Below the pieces are notes generated by a model. The model did not search any database, was not told the DNA's origin, and was given only the letters and a program-made list of their open reading frames with translations. A DNA stretch of 64,000 nt, from contig CM036257.1 of NCBI GenBank assembly GCA_020698575.1, positions 23,327,520-23,391,519 of the forward strand. Reading direction: 5' to 3'. This stretch comes from Bostrychus sinensis (taxonomy: Eukaryota; Chordata; Actinopteri; Gobiiformes; Eleotridae). The position numbers and the translations under genes were made by a program. Below, piece after piece: positions 33,360 through 45,090 of this stretch (its first letter is position 1; every line of letters starts with the position of its first letter).

Positions 33360-33600
33360 TCATGTTTTTTTATTTTTTTATTTAACCAGGAAAGTCCCAC
33401 TCTCTTTTGCAGGGGAGTCCTGGCCCCATGGGGGACCTATTGTACATGTTTTTAGTGGTAGGGGAAACCGGAACACCCGGAGGAAACCTACACAGACACA
33501 GGGAGAACATGCAAACTCCACACAGAAAGGCCCCACCCAGTCCGGGAATCAAACCCAGGACCTTCTCGCTGTGAGGCAGGAGTGCTAGCCACTATGCCGC
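33360..33600 (-). repeat. tRNA-derived SINE with LINE-like 3' tail, reverse
   Basis: Minus strand: 'ggcggcatagtggctagcactcctgcctcacagcgagaagg' then 'tcctgggtttgattcccgg' (B-box region), 'gtggagtttgcatgttctccc', 'gggtgttccggtttcccc', then a tail 'ggccaggactcccctgcaaaagag...gggactttcctggttaaataaa'. The tail strongly resembles the 3' end of the LINE at 59412-59935. Its 5' end is expanded into a minisatellite. Confidence 0.85.
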
Positions 33601-33673
33601 CCAATGCCGCCCAATGCCGCCCAATGCCGCCCAATGCCGCCCAATGCCGCCCAATGCCGCCCAATGCCGCCCA
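33594..33673. repeat. 10-bp minisatellite (CCAATGCCGC)n
   Basis: Seven perfect tandem 'ccaatgccgc' units (33601-33670) with partial flanking units. The unit is the 5' terminal 'ggcggcat' of the adjacent SINE, read on the minus strand. Frames across it encode repeated proline/alanine/cysteine peptides and are not genes. Confidence 0.97.
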
Positions 33674-33720
33674 TGTTTACGCTGGATGCCCTTCCTGCCC
33701 TTCTAACCTACCACATTCTG
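33674..33720. repeat. Repeat family C scrap
   Basis: 'tttacgctggatgcccttcctgcccttctaacc' matches the core of family C ('ttacgccggatgcccttcctg'). Confidence 0.5.
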
Positions 33721-33863
33721 TGACTGAAGTCGACAATGTGCCGCTAAACTGTTATTTATTACACATAAATAACTTTTAAACATCTAAAATACACAGTTTC
33801 CAAGTCATTTGTATGTTTGTTGATGTATCTTAAAATAAGTTCCAGTTCATTACACACATTTAT

Positions 33864-34245
33864 GGATAATAATAACAATCTTTATTTATATAGCACTTTA
33901 AAAAAAAAAGATTTACAAAGTGCTTAACAACAAAAAAAGATTAAAGCAACACATGAACAACAGGATACATAGAACAATAAAAATGAATGCAAAAAGCACA
34001 AAGGCTAGTCAATAAATGTGGGCTTTAAGAAGTGATTTAAAAGATGTTACTGATGGTGCCAGTCTTATCTCCTCAGGCAGGTCGTTCCAGAGTCGAGGGG
34101 CTCGGACCGAAAAAGCCCTGTCACCTTTGGTCTGGAGTCTTGACCCTGGATCAGCGGGACCTGCTCGAGGATCCAAGGCTGCGGAAAGGGTCGTATGGAG
34201 TGGATAGTAAATTCAGAATGACCCTTACAAGTTTATAGATCCTAA
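33864..34245 (-). mobile_element. L2-like LINE 3' fragment, reverse strand
   Basis: On the minus strand the frame 34009-34128 reads KGDRAFSVRAPRLWNDLPEE then IRLAPSVTSFKSLLKAHIY and stop, the C-terminus of an L2-type ORF2. Upstream, 'YDPFRSLGSSS' lies in a different frame, so there is a frameshift, plus a stop. The 3' end 'gtgctatataaataaagattg' terminates at about 33864 next to short ATT repeats. Confidence 0.85.
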
Positions 34246-36120
34246 AAGGCGATGTTATTATTTTTGACACCAATGTTATGATAAAAACAAACTAATTAAA
34301 ATGCATATTATGTGGAAAAAAATGTAAACACGTAATTATGATTATTGAAAAGAAAATTAAAGAAGAAATAAAAAAGGACACATATATTATGCCAGAAACC
34401 ACAGCAACCACAAAATGAACATCTCTTAAATCCTAAAATGTTACATAATATTGTTTTGCACAGGTCCTGGACTGGCAGCTTAGTAAAATTGCTATTCACA
34501 GTGCTCTATTTACCTTAACAAAAATGCTTTTATTGGCTGTGCTTAATAATTTTAGAGGTCAAAAACAGACTCCTCTGGCAGCGAAAGAAAAGCAACTGAA
34601 AAATGCAATAATAATCATGTGGAGCGTAATTTCAAAACATGTTGCTTATTCCAGCTCGTGTGCAGCATCAACAGCTACTTTACCAAAGAGGTGGTGCAAT
34701 TTTAAGTATTAAAACTTGTTGACTGTGCGGTGACCCTGGCTCTTGGCCAAACAACTCCCGCAGACAACTTCACAAACTGTGCATAAGTGGACTGTCAAAA
34801 TAGTGCGGCATGGAAAATATTCATAATTAGATTTATAGTTGGCAGCGTATATTCCAACTTTTGGCTAAAAAAGGCTGTTTATGCCCAGCAAACTCAGGAT
34901 TTAACTAGCTGTGGGTCCTTTTGGATTTGCTGGTCTGAACTATTGACTCGTAGACTGCACAATAAGCTTGGAAGAGATGTTTTTTTTTTAGAAAGATGTT
35001 AATATTGAGATGGAGAAGCACAGCCAAAGAAACCACAGCAGGATTCACGGATCATTATTGCAGCCTGGACACTCTGAATTCATGTTTACTACAAGGGAAG
35101 CTTCATCTTAGTAATAATGTAGCCCAGCATGCTCGGCTTCTTACAAGCTCAGCCCCATACTGATTTAAGAAAGGCAGTTGTATCCTCCATGACTCATGCA
35201 TATAGAGATGTGAAATAAAAAACACACACACACACAAACAAAGCTGGTTCGAGTCAGGAATATGCTAAATAATTCTGTGTTCGAATGCCAAGCGATTCAT
35301 TACAGACACATGATGGATTGGAGCACTGCAGAGGAGAGCTGCGTTTCGCTTTGGCCCGGGCTAAGTGCAGCTTCACCCTGCCTTAACCATTGTAAATGAG
35401 TTCCCGGTCACAAAGGAGCCCCCCCCCACCCCCTAGGAACCTCTCTCTCCTCGCTCCACTGGCCCCAGGACCACTCTCAGGCTCCTTTTCCCATTTTCCA
35501 AAGCGGCCCGGAGCTAGCTGGCATTATTGGAGTTTTTAAAAGCTATAGCCTCAAACATTCATCCTCGTCTGAACACGTTCGAGACGGTTTTCTCTCTGCC
35601 CGACTTCTTCTTCATTTCTGGCTCACCGCTGGCCGCACTGCTCCTCGTTTCCAAAACTTTTTTTTTTATTTTTTTTTTATCCCAATTGGTTTCCACTCCT
35701 TGGCTTAATCCTTCAACCTATCCCCGAAGAGCTAAGTCCAGTAGCTCAGAAAGTCCTCTCACACAGACACTGCCAACACACAGCCATATTGAAATCTTCT
35801 AAGGCATAAAGAAAAGCCCCCCTGAGTACTGGGGGCCTTCTCTCATCTACCTAGATTTAATTTCAGCTTCACGGACTGTTGTTTCAATCACCAAAAGCTC
35901 TAAAAATGGGTCTTATTATAACTGTTTTTCTGATGGCTTTGTCTCCCAGGGCAAAAGTCGTGACCAGTGGCAAAAATAAAAAGTTCTGGAGATACAAATG
36001 GCTTACCTGGCTCTGGGAATAGATTTTAATTCTTCCTATCCAGTTTTGGTTTCAACTACATGAGGCCTTGTTCTGTGAGAAACACTGGGTTCTATCGCTT
36101 CCTGTTCCCACACTGCTGGA
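34246..36120. other. Long unique interval, no gene recognised
   Basis: No repeat termini apart from a short (CA)n at about 35222-35238 and a C-run at 35421-35442. Bases 34490-35110 and 35320-35560 have the even complexity of regulatory DNA. Frames of 60-90 codons are scattered on both strands with no exon boundaries. Confidence 0.3.
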
Positions 36121-36123
36121 ATG

Positions 36124-36415
36124 GTAAGGTAAGGAAACTTTATTGTCCTTGAAGGGAAATTTGTCCTCTGCATTTGCATCGTTCAGTGCCGCTGGGGCAA
36201 CCTGTCAGGAGCAGTGAACGACCGCAGTGCAGCGCCCGGGGGCCCTTCTCCAGATCTTGAGCCAGGATCCTGGTCAGATGTACCTAGAGGAAGTTTTATC
36301 CTACTGTGCCTGTTTTCCTGTTTTAGGTTGATGGGGAAACCGGAGCCCCCAGAGGAAACCCACCCAGACACAAACTTCACACAGAAAAGCTCCACACGGT
36401 CCAGGAATTGATTGA
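36124..36415 (-). repeat. SINE family F, reverse copy 1
   Basis: Minus strand end: 'aaggacaataaagtttccttacc'; interior landmarks 'aatgcagaggacaaattt', 'gggcgctgcactgcggtcg', 'cccatcaacctaaaac', 'gtgtgaagtttgtgtctgggtggg' and a B-box-like head. Other copies: 57258-58590 (interrupted) and 61908-62222. All three are in the same orientation. Confidence 0.75.
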
Positions 36416-36707
36416 ACCACCAGCTTCTTTAGTAAAAAAGCTAGTGAGCTTCTGGTGTACACAATTTTCCATAAGGGTTAAGTTAAATAGTGTGCTGTTT
36501 TTGTAATAGATGTCATGATCAGACCTATTTTTATAATCCATCCAAGGCTACAATAGATAGACGTGTGAAATATTGCATCTCCAAATCCAGTAAAACATTA
36601 AAAAAATTTAATTATTGTGAAAAAGTGAAATTATTTCAGTAGTTTAATTCAAATTGTGAAGGTGATATGATGTATTAATTAATTACACACAGATGGTGTG
36701 ATGATGG
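36416..36707. other. Interval with no recognised feature
   Basis: AT-rich. No gene. Confidence 0.3.
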
Positions 36708-36945
36708 CGTCGGTTTCAGAGGCCCCCTAGACGTCGCCCTGGAGAGGCATTCCAGGCCTGTCCCACTGGAAGGAGGCTCTGGGGAAGATACTATTTCTCA
36801 AGGCCAGCCTGAGAACGCCTCAGGATTCCCTCGTAAGAGCTGGAAGACATGTCCGGAGGAAGGGAAGTCTGGGCATCTCTGCTTAGACTGCAGCCTCCAA
36901 GACTCGGCCCTGGATGAGCAGAAGAAGACAAATGGATTATGCTGA
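36708..36945 (+). mobile_element. RTE (Rex3-like) LINE C-terminal remnant
   Basis: One frame reads RRLWGRYYFSRPA, stop, ERLRIPS, stop, ELEDMSGGREVWASLLRLQ then PPRLGPG and stop. The GGREVWASLLRL segment is characteristic of the C-terminus of fish RTE LINEs. Two internal stops mark it as dead. Confidence 0.75.
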
Positions 36946-37825
36946 TTATACAATGTTATGTAATATTCAAACTTTATGAGACACAGAATTTTGTTTGTTA
37001 TTTTTGATTGATTAAACCGCAATCACTGCAGTTCAAGGGGCTCATGCTTGGATTATTTCACTCTGTATCTTGAATTAATATGATAGAAAGTTTCTCTTTG
37101 AATTAAACTACTGAATCATATTATTTTTTATGATCTTCTATTTTATTGAGATGCATCTCTAACCTGCATTTACCATTACGTTTCACCCACAAGGTAAAAA
37201 AAACAACATACTTTTACCAAAGTGTTTGTTGTTTTATTATATTCCCACTTGTTGTTTGCTCTTTCTAACCTTTTAACCTTGCAGCACTTTAGCCAGAAGA
37301 GGATTGAAAAGCATGCTGTAGCCTCCATACAGTATAAACTTTGACCCTAACGCTGCAAAAGGCTGGTGTTTCTGTCGGGAAAATAACAACATCTTTTTTT
37401 CAGTGTTGCTTTTACAGCCAGGGCCAGCCCCAGTCAACTCAACAAATGGCCCACAGTTTACACTGCCATTTGACAAAAAAACAGCTATTATCTAAAGGCT
37501 GTGTCTGATTTTAGACCTAACAATCCTTCACATTTATCTCACTTCTTGTTTTAAAGGTCTGGACCCTGAGTTTGGGCGACGTCGCTGGAGGCTGTAAACA
37601 CGCTCTTAAACCACTCGGCCATGATAAGGCAGCGCTCCCTGAGGACATACAAACAGTTTATTTTGGGAGGATGAACGCAGCACTTTCCAGGCCAAAAACA
37701 TTTCCTAAGGGGAAAATCAATGTTGGAATATATTTAGTAAAATCATAAATGACTTCCTACCTACGCCACTTTTATGCAAGGTCACAAGGTTAGTGATTCA
37801 AAGAAGGAAGATTACAGTGTAAATA
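36946..37825. other. Interval with no recognised feature
   Basis: Unique-looking, AT-rich. No supported gene. Confidence 0.3.
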
Positions 37826-38389
37826 TTTATATAGGCAAAACATTATGACCACCTGCCTGATTTGAAGCCCTATGCAACAAACTTATTAGCCAATTAGTGT
37901 CTTTACTAGCCACAATTTGATTAGTTAAATAAAAATAAAAAATACAATACAGTATAGAATATACAATACAATATTTTACAGTATTGAGTAGTAAGCTCCC
38001 GTGGGTAATATGCATTGTTTAGTTGCAGAGTGAACTACATAGACCATGATCCTTTGCTCAGTGCATCCAACATGACAAAATTATTATTCAACACTTTTTC
38101 GTTCTTAATCTTTTCAGAAAATCATAATAATTCAATCACAAAAGGCACGTCAGAGCATTTTTAGAGAATATGTTTTGTTACCTCTGAAATTATCATCATG
38201 ATAATCCTGCACCGTGACATTTGAATATTGTTACACTCAAGCAGAGCAACATAAATTCAGGCATAACCTTTAAAGTTAAGATATTCTATAGGTATTTATG
38301 AAATTCAATCGGCCAAAGTAGTTTGTGGAAGTACTTGTGTTACGAGCCAAAATGACAATCTACCTGCATTTGGATAGTGTGAATGTCAA

Positions 38390-38480
38390 GCCTTGGTATG
38401 CATTGCTGGTAGCTGGGATTGAACCGCCAACCTTCAGATTAGTAGGTGAACGTCTCTACCGTCTTTACCCCACATTTTGA
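38390..38480 (-). repeat. tRNA-derived SINE head (family D), reverse
   Basis: Minus strand 'ggtagagacgttcacctactaatctgaaggttggcggttcaatccc' matches 13332 and 20162. It abuts the transposase fragment, which loses homology exactly here. Confidence 0.65.
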
Positions 38481-38489
38481 CAGATACTG

Positions 38490-38658
38490 ACCACTGTAGA
38501 CCGGGAACGCCCACTAGAGCTGGAGTTTGGGAGATGCTCTGACCCAGTCGTCTTGCCATCACAATTTGGCCATTTCTGCCCATTTTTCCTGCTTCTAACA
38601 CATTAACTTTGAGGACAAAATGTTCTCTTGCTGGTTTATATATCTCACCAACTAACAC
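38490..38658 (-). pseudogene. Tc1-like transposase N-terminal fragment
   Basis: The frame contains VNVLEAGKMGRNGQIVMARR then LGQSISQTPALVG, the first helix-turn-helix of a fish Tc1-like transposase. After that the reading frame departs from the family pattern, and SINE sequence follows. The DDE catalytic domain is absent. Confidence 0.85.
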
Positions 38659-38660
38659 GT

Positions 38661-39029
38661 GCCATGCTGAAGAGACAATCTGTGTTAGTAAGATGTACTA
38701 TATACAGTTTTCTCCAATTAGGTTAAAGGGATGCTCTGAGCATGCTCCAGCACCCCAGTAACAAACAAAAAGAGAAAAAAACAACAAACCCATTGTTACA
38801 ACCATATTTAGTGATTTTTAGATCTACAGATGTATATAATTTGGCTCACATTGCTGCTAAAACTTGTTTGTTGGTTGCTTAGGTCTCTTAAGACATAGAA
38901 GTTCAACAAGATAAAGCATTTAGATGGAAAGCACAGTTGCCAAGTAAGACATTTATTTTTTTGTCTTTCATTTTGTAAAGTTCAAGAGTTATCATAGAGA
39001 ATCCTGCCCTGCAAGCTGCCACAAGCCAC
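38661..39029. other. Interval with no recognised feature
   Basis: No gene or repeat terminus supported. Confidence 0.3.
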
Positions 39030-39130
39030 TGTAATCTTTGTGCCAGTTCCAAGCCTGCATCAATGGAGTAGGCTGAGTCTTGAAGGGCGTCCATGAAAAA
39101 AAAACCTCTGCCGAATCAATATACAAAACA
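39030..39130. repeat. Repeat family C fragment
   Basis: 'tgccagttccaagcctgcatcaatggagtagg...cttgaagggcgtccatg...cctctgccgaatcaatatac' follows the family C order. Confidence 0.6.
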
Positions 39131-40157
39131 CGGCACACTATGATGAGCTCCGGTGACCTCAAAAGGGAAAATGTGCAAGGAAAAACAATAAATATTACAA
39201 TTGGTATTAATGAATGTATTATTAAGTTTAATGTAGCTCATTTTATCTTTTTAACAAGGTTTGAATGCTGTTTAATATCATGACATTAATGCAGCATGAG
39301 CCTGAGTGGAGCACTAGGGACACAGTGTAATTTCACAAAAAAACTATTGTGTGAATGATAAAACTAGAGCTGGTATTTTTGCAGACAGTGGTGAGAATCA
39401 AATTTAGCCCAAAATTTGCCTCTATGCCCAGCTGAAGGATGGGGCTCACCTCTGCGTCGCACATAAATCCCAAATGCACTCATTATTAAGTGAATTCATC
39501 ATGTCAGTGGCCGGGACATGGCTCAATTTGGGCTCCAGATTGCCGTCCGGAGTTTATTGAGTGGTCTCTTGCTCTCCTCGTTGCTGCGGGGAGGAGATGC
39601 CCTTGCCAAACGAGACCGCCATCGACATCTTTACAGCTTCATCCTCCACTGATTTTGCATACGCTCACACCACACTTTGTGCTGAGTCGCGCTAATTTGG
39701 AACCACGATTGGATTTGTTTTTTTCAAGCGGGACGGGAGTCAAATGTTTGTAAAAGTAGGAGATTCCTTATTGTTAATTTTGAGTGGTCTTGCAAGGCTA
39801 AATGATGCTACCCAGTTGTTAATTGCTTGCCGGGTCAGCCAGTTTCTTTTTCGTCTCTATACAAAGAATTTGTCTGGTCCCTGTTGATTTGACTTTAATT
39901 TCAAGGGGACAGAACAATTTCACCAATCAGAAAACACAAAACAGTACCAACACAGAACAACACAGTTTAAAAATAGATATATAGACAAATTTCTAGAAAA
40001 CTGAAGCATGGATAGGATCAGTTTGGTGAGAGACGACTTGAATAGTTTCAGGTTCCACTTGACTTTACTAAGGACGTGAGTAGGTCTTGCTGGTTAGGCT
40101 TGTTAATTTCAATTGCTTTTGGTAACTTCTGATACTTTGAAATAGTATGTCCATATA
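39131..40157. other. Interval with a unique GC-richer block at 39480-39750
   Basis: An 87-codon frame at 39490-39753 begins MNSSCQWPGHGSIWAPD but has no splice sites or family resemblance. The block is repeat-free and could be regulatory. The rest is featureless. Confidence 0.3.
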
Positions 40158-40912
40158 CTGTACTATGGGGCAGATTTGTCAGAGGTTTGTGTGCAAGTTA
40201 AATAAAGTCAAACAGGCCATTTTTGCATGAGCAAATTCAAGGTGGAGAAAATGCAAATTAAATCACTTTGCAGTCACAATTTGATTTATCATGACTACAG
40301 GAGCTAAAACTGTGTAAATTTGAGTTGAAAATAAGATAAAACTCTTAGAATGGGGTCATTTACAAAGAAACAACAGCAATGTGTTGATTTGAAGTTGGTA
40401 GCAACTCTTATTCCTCTGATCTGCAGCTGTCTTTAACACTGGGCTTCTCTGAATCTGTTCCATGTGCTTTTAAAGACCTCACAGTGGAGTTTAAGGAGTC
40501 TTTAAACATGACACGATGTATGAGGGATGGCGGTTTTACGGAGTTAGTCCATTTGTGTTTATCATGTTGTCCCTCAAAGCGGTCTGAGACTTGCGTTGAT
40601 GTTTTTAAACAGCCCCCCTGCTATAGAAAACACAAGACACCCTCTTTCCCTTTCTCCTCCTCTGATACAGTGCAGGTTACTGTTAAAATAAACTGTGGCA
40701 TGTTTCTTGATCAAGTCTCACACATCCATCTCTCCTTACTGCAGTTGATTGACAGGCTGGACCAGATCGAAGCACTGCACTCTCACTCTGATGCCGCTAA
40801 ATTCACAGCAATTTTTTGCACAGTTTTTCATAATACATCACATGCAACACACTTTCAATCTGCAATCTTGCAATTTAGCACCTGTCTTAGTAAATCTGGC
40901 CATAAGTACTTA
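40158..40912. mobile_element. Probable non-autonomous DNA element, 755 bp
   Basis: Left 'gtactatggggcagatttgtc' and right, reverse-complemented, 'gtacttatggccagatttact' form an imperfect inverted terminus around GGNCAGATTT. 'aaattgcaagattgcagattg' near the right end resembles the subterminal sequence of a fish MITE with this terminus. The 147-codon GTG-started frame inside (40484-40927) is not recognisable as transposase and runs past the element end. Confidence 0.5.
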
Positions 40913-41805
40913 GACGTTTGTTGTTAGTTTTAAAGGTTGTATTTTACTGAATGTTTACTCATAAGATTGCCACTTTGCTGTGTCAACTGTTTCTGTCTCA
41001 CCACTTGAGATAACCTGTCTGCTAAATCCCATGTAATACAGAAACCATTCTGTAAAACATCTGTTAATCCACTAACAGGATGCATCCAACTAGAAACATA
41101 ATCAGATGGGCTTCTGTTTATTGCCTGCTTAGAAACAGTACTGCATAAAAGTCTCAAGATGGTTTTGGGAACTTCTGTAGCTTCAGCTCTTCTTCAGCTA
41201 CATTTGTTGGCCTGAGAAAATCACAAACATTACCTTTAACATGAAGACATACAACAATGGCCGAACTAACGGGACTTACTCTGTGTGACACACTGTATGG
41301 TGCCCTTAACAAGGCTAAAACTGAGGCAGATCATTGGTGGAGACAGCCAGTCGGGAGTCTGGCCGCCTGAGCATAAGCCGGTGCATCAACATTTCGGCGA
41401 GTGTGGCATGTCACTGTTTCTGTTCATTGTCCTTGTTAACACAGCTAGCAGGAGCAGAAGAATCCTGCCTCCTACACTAAACACAGCATGGTCGCTGCTG
41501 CCTCCGTGCTTATCGCTCTGGGTGTGTTGTCATTAATTCGGGAGGAAATCGAATACGTGGCTATTGGGCTGAAGATCTGGCAGCTGTCTCTAGTTTAGTT
41601 CCAAAAGGTGTGGGGGTTTTTTGTGTTTTTTTTTTTTTTTTTTTTTGTCTTTGTGATAAGCCGTGCTTCTCTGCTAGAAGGAAATCAATTGCTGTTTAAG
41701 TTCTTTAGCTTCAGGCTCAGCTGGCCGTTGGTCTGGATTGAATAAAGGTGAAAAGGTTTGTCCCAGTAAGTGCTGTAGTTTGAATGGATTTTTTCCTGGT
41801 AGTCT
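40913..41805. other. Unique interval; T-run at 41626-41646
   Basis: Bases 41280-41600 are repeat-free with balanced composition and include 'gtgttgtcattaattcgggagg', a possible regulatory block. No gene is supported. Confidence 0.3.
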
Positions 41806-41900
41806 AAATGAGTGGTTCTCAAACTGTGGTACAAGTCCCACTGGTGATACGCAGTTTTTTTCGGGCGGGCTTTATATAGACCGTTCTCAGTCAAAAAGCC
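41806..41900 (+). mobile_element. hAT element left end, degraded
   Basis: 'gagtggttctcaaactgtggtacaag...ccactggtgatacgcag' is a recognisable hAT left terminus with the first base altered. No right end found. Confidence 0.5.
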
Positions 41901-42650
41901 GGTGTAGCTGGCTAGCGATTAGATATCATGCATAGAAATTGAGTTCACACTTTCTACAGCAGTTCAGTACTTAACGTTAAGTGTTCAGGTCAGACAGCAA
42001 TATTTAGAGAAATGTTCACTAGTCGATGCTTAAGACCCATATGATGTAAAAATTACAGTTTACCAGCCTTCAACACACAATCCGCTTTGGAATACCACAA
42101 CGTTTACAATTATTTAGTCAATTAATCAACAATCTCACTTTATAGGGGCATAATTTAAACCTTACAAGAGGCAGAGAGCTCCTTAGAGGCATATTTAGTG
42201 GCAGGACGGTGACAGACCTTTAGTATGGAAAGTGCCCTAAAACTGTTGTCCATGTGAGTAGGCAGATGAGAGACACAGATTAGTGTAAAGGCAATATAAA
42301 TACTTCAATAAAGTAGGCCCTGTGCAGAGGTTTAAAAGTCTAAAATTATAAATCAGAATTTAAGGCCTTAAAAAATGGCAAATTTGCTGAGCTATGGCGA
42401 ATTAGTATTTACCTATGTTTAACTTTATTCATTCTGGCGGCAACCAGATACAGAAAGAAACTCAGTGAAAATATAATTTGCATGGTTATTATTTTGTCAA
42501 TACAGGCATGATATACATCGTTAGAAAGCTTATGTTCTGTACAAAATGGGAATTAAGTTAATTTTATGCCCAAAATATAAAATATGTGTAATTAATGACA
42601 ATTCATCAGTATGCCCAAACCGAAAAACAGACTTTTTACCTTTGAACACT
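41901..42650. other. Interval with no recognised feature
   Basis: AT-rich, no gene. Confidence 0.3.
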
Positions 42651-42653
42651 GGT

Positions 42654-42694
42654 GTCCAAAACCAGTCCAATCCAGGATTGGACTGGTTTTGGAC
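42654..42694. repeat. Near-perfect palindrome (20-bp arms, 1-bp centre)
   Basis: GTCCAAAACCAGTCCAATCC, one A, then its exact reverse complement. Allowing a two-base bulge, pairing continues for about six more bases (ACTGGT / ACCAGT). No transposon context was recognised. Confidence 0.95.
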
Positions 42695-43839
42695 CAGTCA
42701 GTTGGTATAAATCCACAAGTAAATACTGAGATATATTTCCAGAAAAGTATTTCATGTTGTGAAAATTATCCTGTAATTGCCTCATGCAGAAATAAACAAA
42801 TACCAAGCTGTCCCGAACGTTGTATTTTTTTTCTCCCCAGTTTGTTAAATGTCCGTTTATTTGATGATTACAGCAGGAACAATCTTTGATGTGACTTTTT
42901 TAAAGAATAAACTTTGTGAAACAGTGCAACATTAACTCTTTTACTTAAACAGACAGCTGGCAGATGCTATCACAGATATAGGACACATTAAACTAATTTA
43001 ATTTGTTAGGCTAACAGACAGCACGACTGAAATCACAAGGCGTGACAACTGGCTTTTGCCATCCAACATGGCAGCTCCATGCATCTCCGCAGAAATCACA
43101 TGATCAGATGATGTTGGCTGAGAAGGGTCATTTAGAGTCAGTTTTATTCCTGTTTTAGTCCTGCTGTAGTTGGGGCTACTTCTGATTTAGACCCAGTGGC
43201 GTGGCGTGCATACATTTTTGTGAGGAAGCCATTGGTGCGCACACATACACACGCTTTCAATCAAAAGCTCTTTATTTGCATGTCTTCATAAATATTTCTC
43301 TGACGCGCTGTTCTTCCTATTCCACAATGAAAATACTGCAAATAAAACAGCTGTTAAATAGCAAAGAAAAGGAAGTCTCAAACAACTGCGGTACTTCACC
43401 AGAAGCCAAGGGAAGAAAATGAATAGTAGCATATTATAAAACTCTCCACATAAGCAAACCTCTGTGTCATGTGCATCATAATACTGCCAACCACCACAAG
43501 ATTAAAATTTTTATTTTTTATTTTAAAGAATTAAAAGCAAACTCCAGATCTCTGCTGTGTTATTGTGATAGCTCCTGGCTTGTGTACATACTTCCAGGTT
43601 TGTGTGAAACTGTGATAGAGCGTCGCCAAGGAGAGGAATTAGGAAAGGGGAGTCATTCAAACTCAACTTTTTTTTTTAGACACATCACTTTTGCAGTCAC
43701 AAAATCAGGTAGTGCAGCTTTAATGAGAAACAAAGATGAAAATGACATGGGAACAACACAAAAGATAGACTTAATATAAATGCTATACTATTAAATAAAT
43801 AGTTTATATCAGTGAGAACTACAATCTGGGAGAAAAGTG
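42695..43839. other. Interval with a short TTTAGTC piece at 43140-43200
   Basis: 'tcctgttttagtcctgctgtag' is a small member of the degenerate TTTAGTC family. The 102-codon frame at 43471-43779 has no exon context. Nothing else recognised. Confidence 0.35.
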
Positions 43840-44075
43840 ACTGTTTAGACCTGGTTTAGTCCTGATTCAGATGTGGTTGATTCATTATAGTCCTGGTTTA
43901 GATCTGTTTTAGACATGGTTTAGACCTGTGTTAGTTCTGATTTAGTCATAGTTTAGTCCTGCTTTTATTCTGCTTTAAACCTGGTTTGGTCCTGGTCTAG
44001 TCTTGGTTTAGACCCATATAAGTCCTTGCTAAGTCCTGGTTTAGTCCTTGCTTTGTCCTGTAAAGCTCATTTTAG
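43840..44075. repeat. Degenerate 'CTGGTTTAGTCC' minisatellite, second array
   Basis: About 235 bases of variants: 'cctggtttagtcctg', 'catggtttagacctg', 'ccttgctaagtcctggtttagtcc'. Same unit type as 2750-3230. Confidence 0.8.
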
Positions 44076-44579
44076 TATCTGTAGAGCCAGGTGCTAAATG
44101 CTGGAGAATCTCTGGCCCAGATCAAAGCAGGTATATTGTAAAAGCCTGAAGTTTTAATATTGTTTTCTGTACTGTGGCGGCAGATGATGTTTTTGTTTTA
44201 ATGTTCCCAGTGGAATTCCCTGCAAACAAATCACTCTTGTTTACATTTAGCGTCGTCATTGAACAGCACAGTCAAACTTAATGAGGCCTTGAAAACACTA
44301 TACAGAAAAAGCCTTTTCTTAATTACAAGACATTTTATGAAGTCTGTTACTTACATCTTTGTTTACACCGGTTTACAATAGTCTTATTTTTTCTATCTAG
44401 CAAGAACATCTCTTACAGCCTGTGTTAAATAATGGAAGCTCTGATACACTGCATAACTCCTGCTGACTGCTGAATTCAACAGCATGAGTCCCACTGGTGC
44501 TCATTGTTATGCTGTGTTACATTAAAAGCCTGTATCCTGAATTTGAGAAACTTGGTTATGTTACCTGGACAGTCAGGAC
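44076..44579. other. Interval with no recognised feature
   Basis: Unique-looking, no gene supported. Confidence 0.3.
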
Positions 44580-44765
44580 ATATTTGAGTAGTCTTGACAA
44601 CCATTCACTCTCACGTTCATTCACATTCACCCGTTCACCTACAACATGCATGTCTTTGGAGAAACCAAAGAGAATCCACAATAACATGGAGAGGACATGC
44701 ATTGTAGCCCTATAGGATCACACCCACAACCTCCTGAGAGTGCTAACTACTCTGCCACCCTGCAT
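44580..44765 (-). repeat. SINE family E, reverse copy
   Basis: Minus strand: 'ggcagagtagttagcactctcaggaggttgtgggtgtgatcc' head, then 'gcatgtcctctccatgttattgtgg' and 'ccaaagacatgcatgttg', as in 24716-24947. Confidence 0.7.
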
Positions 44766-45090
44766 CCTCATGTTTACACGGTTATGAATACATACATTAG
44801 AACAACTAGGTCTCTCTGGCCAGAGCTACACGTCATATCTTGAATGCCATAATGAACTAAAGCTCATGTAAACTCTTGGATATTTACAAGCCTTGTAGAC
44901 AAAGCAGCCAATGGGAGCGTCCCTTATTCAATTGTGACGCTACTGTAGCCTACGTCTGAACATGCGATTGGACTAAGCTCACTTTTAGAGGCCAAACATG
45001 TCTTGTTTTGAGAGGATCAAGGTCCTATATAAGTATATCTTAACAATATACAGGATTTCCTAAGTCACATATTAAGTTCACAGTGTTTTA
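44766..45090. other. Interval with no recognised feature
   Basis: No gene. Leads into an A-rich tract at 45100-45142. Confidence 0.3.

Larger units (their letters stand above)
37828..38660 (-). mobile_element. Tc1-like transposon remnant, reverse strand, with SINE insertion
   Basis: The plus strand at 37831 has 'tataggcaaaacattatgaccacctgcctga', the terminal sequence of a known fish Tc1-like element (compare 49394-49976). The minus strand at 38434-38658 encodes the transposase N-terminus. Between them lie a tRNA-SINE head (38390-38480) and unrelated AT-rich DNA. The two pieces may be one element or two; the distance is compatible with one. Confidence 0.6.

Noticed and set aside
33582..33779. 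Proline/alanine/cysteine repeat peptide frame
   Set aside because: It is produced entirely by the 10-bp minisatellite derived from the SINE head.
40484..40927. 147-codon frame as a host gene
   Set aside because: It starts at GTG, has no domain, and straddles the right end of a probable DNA element.
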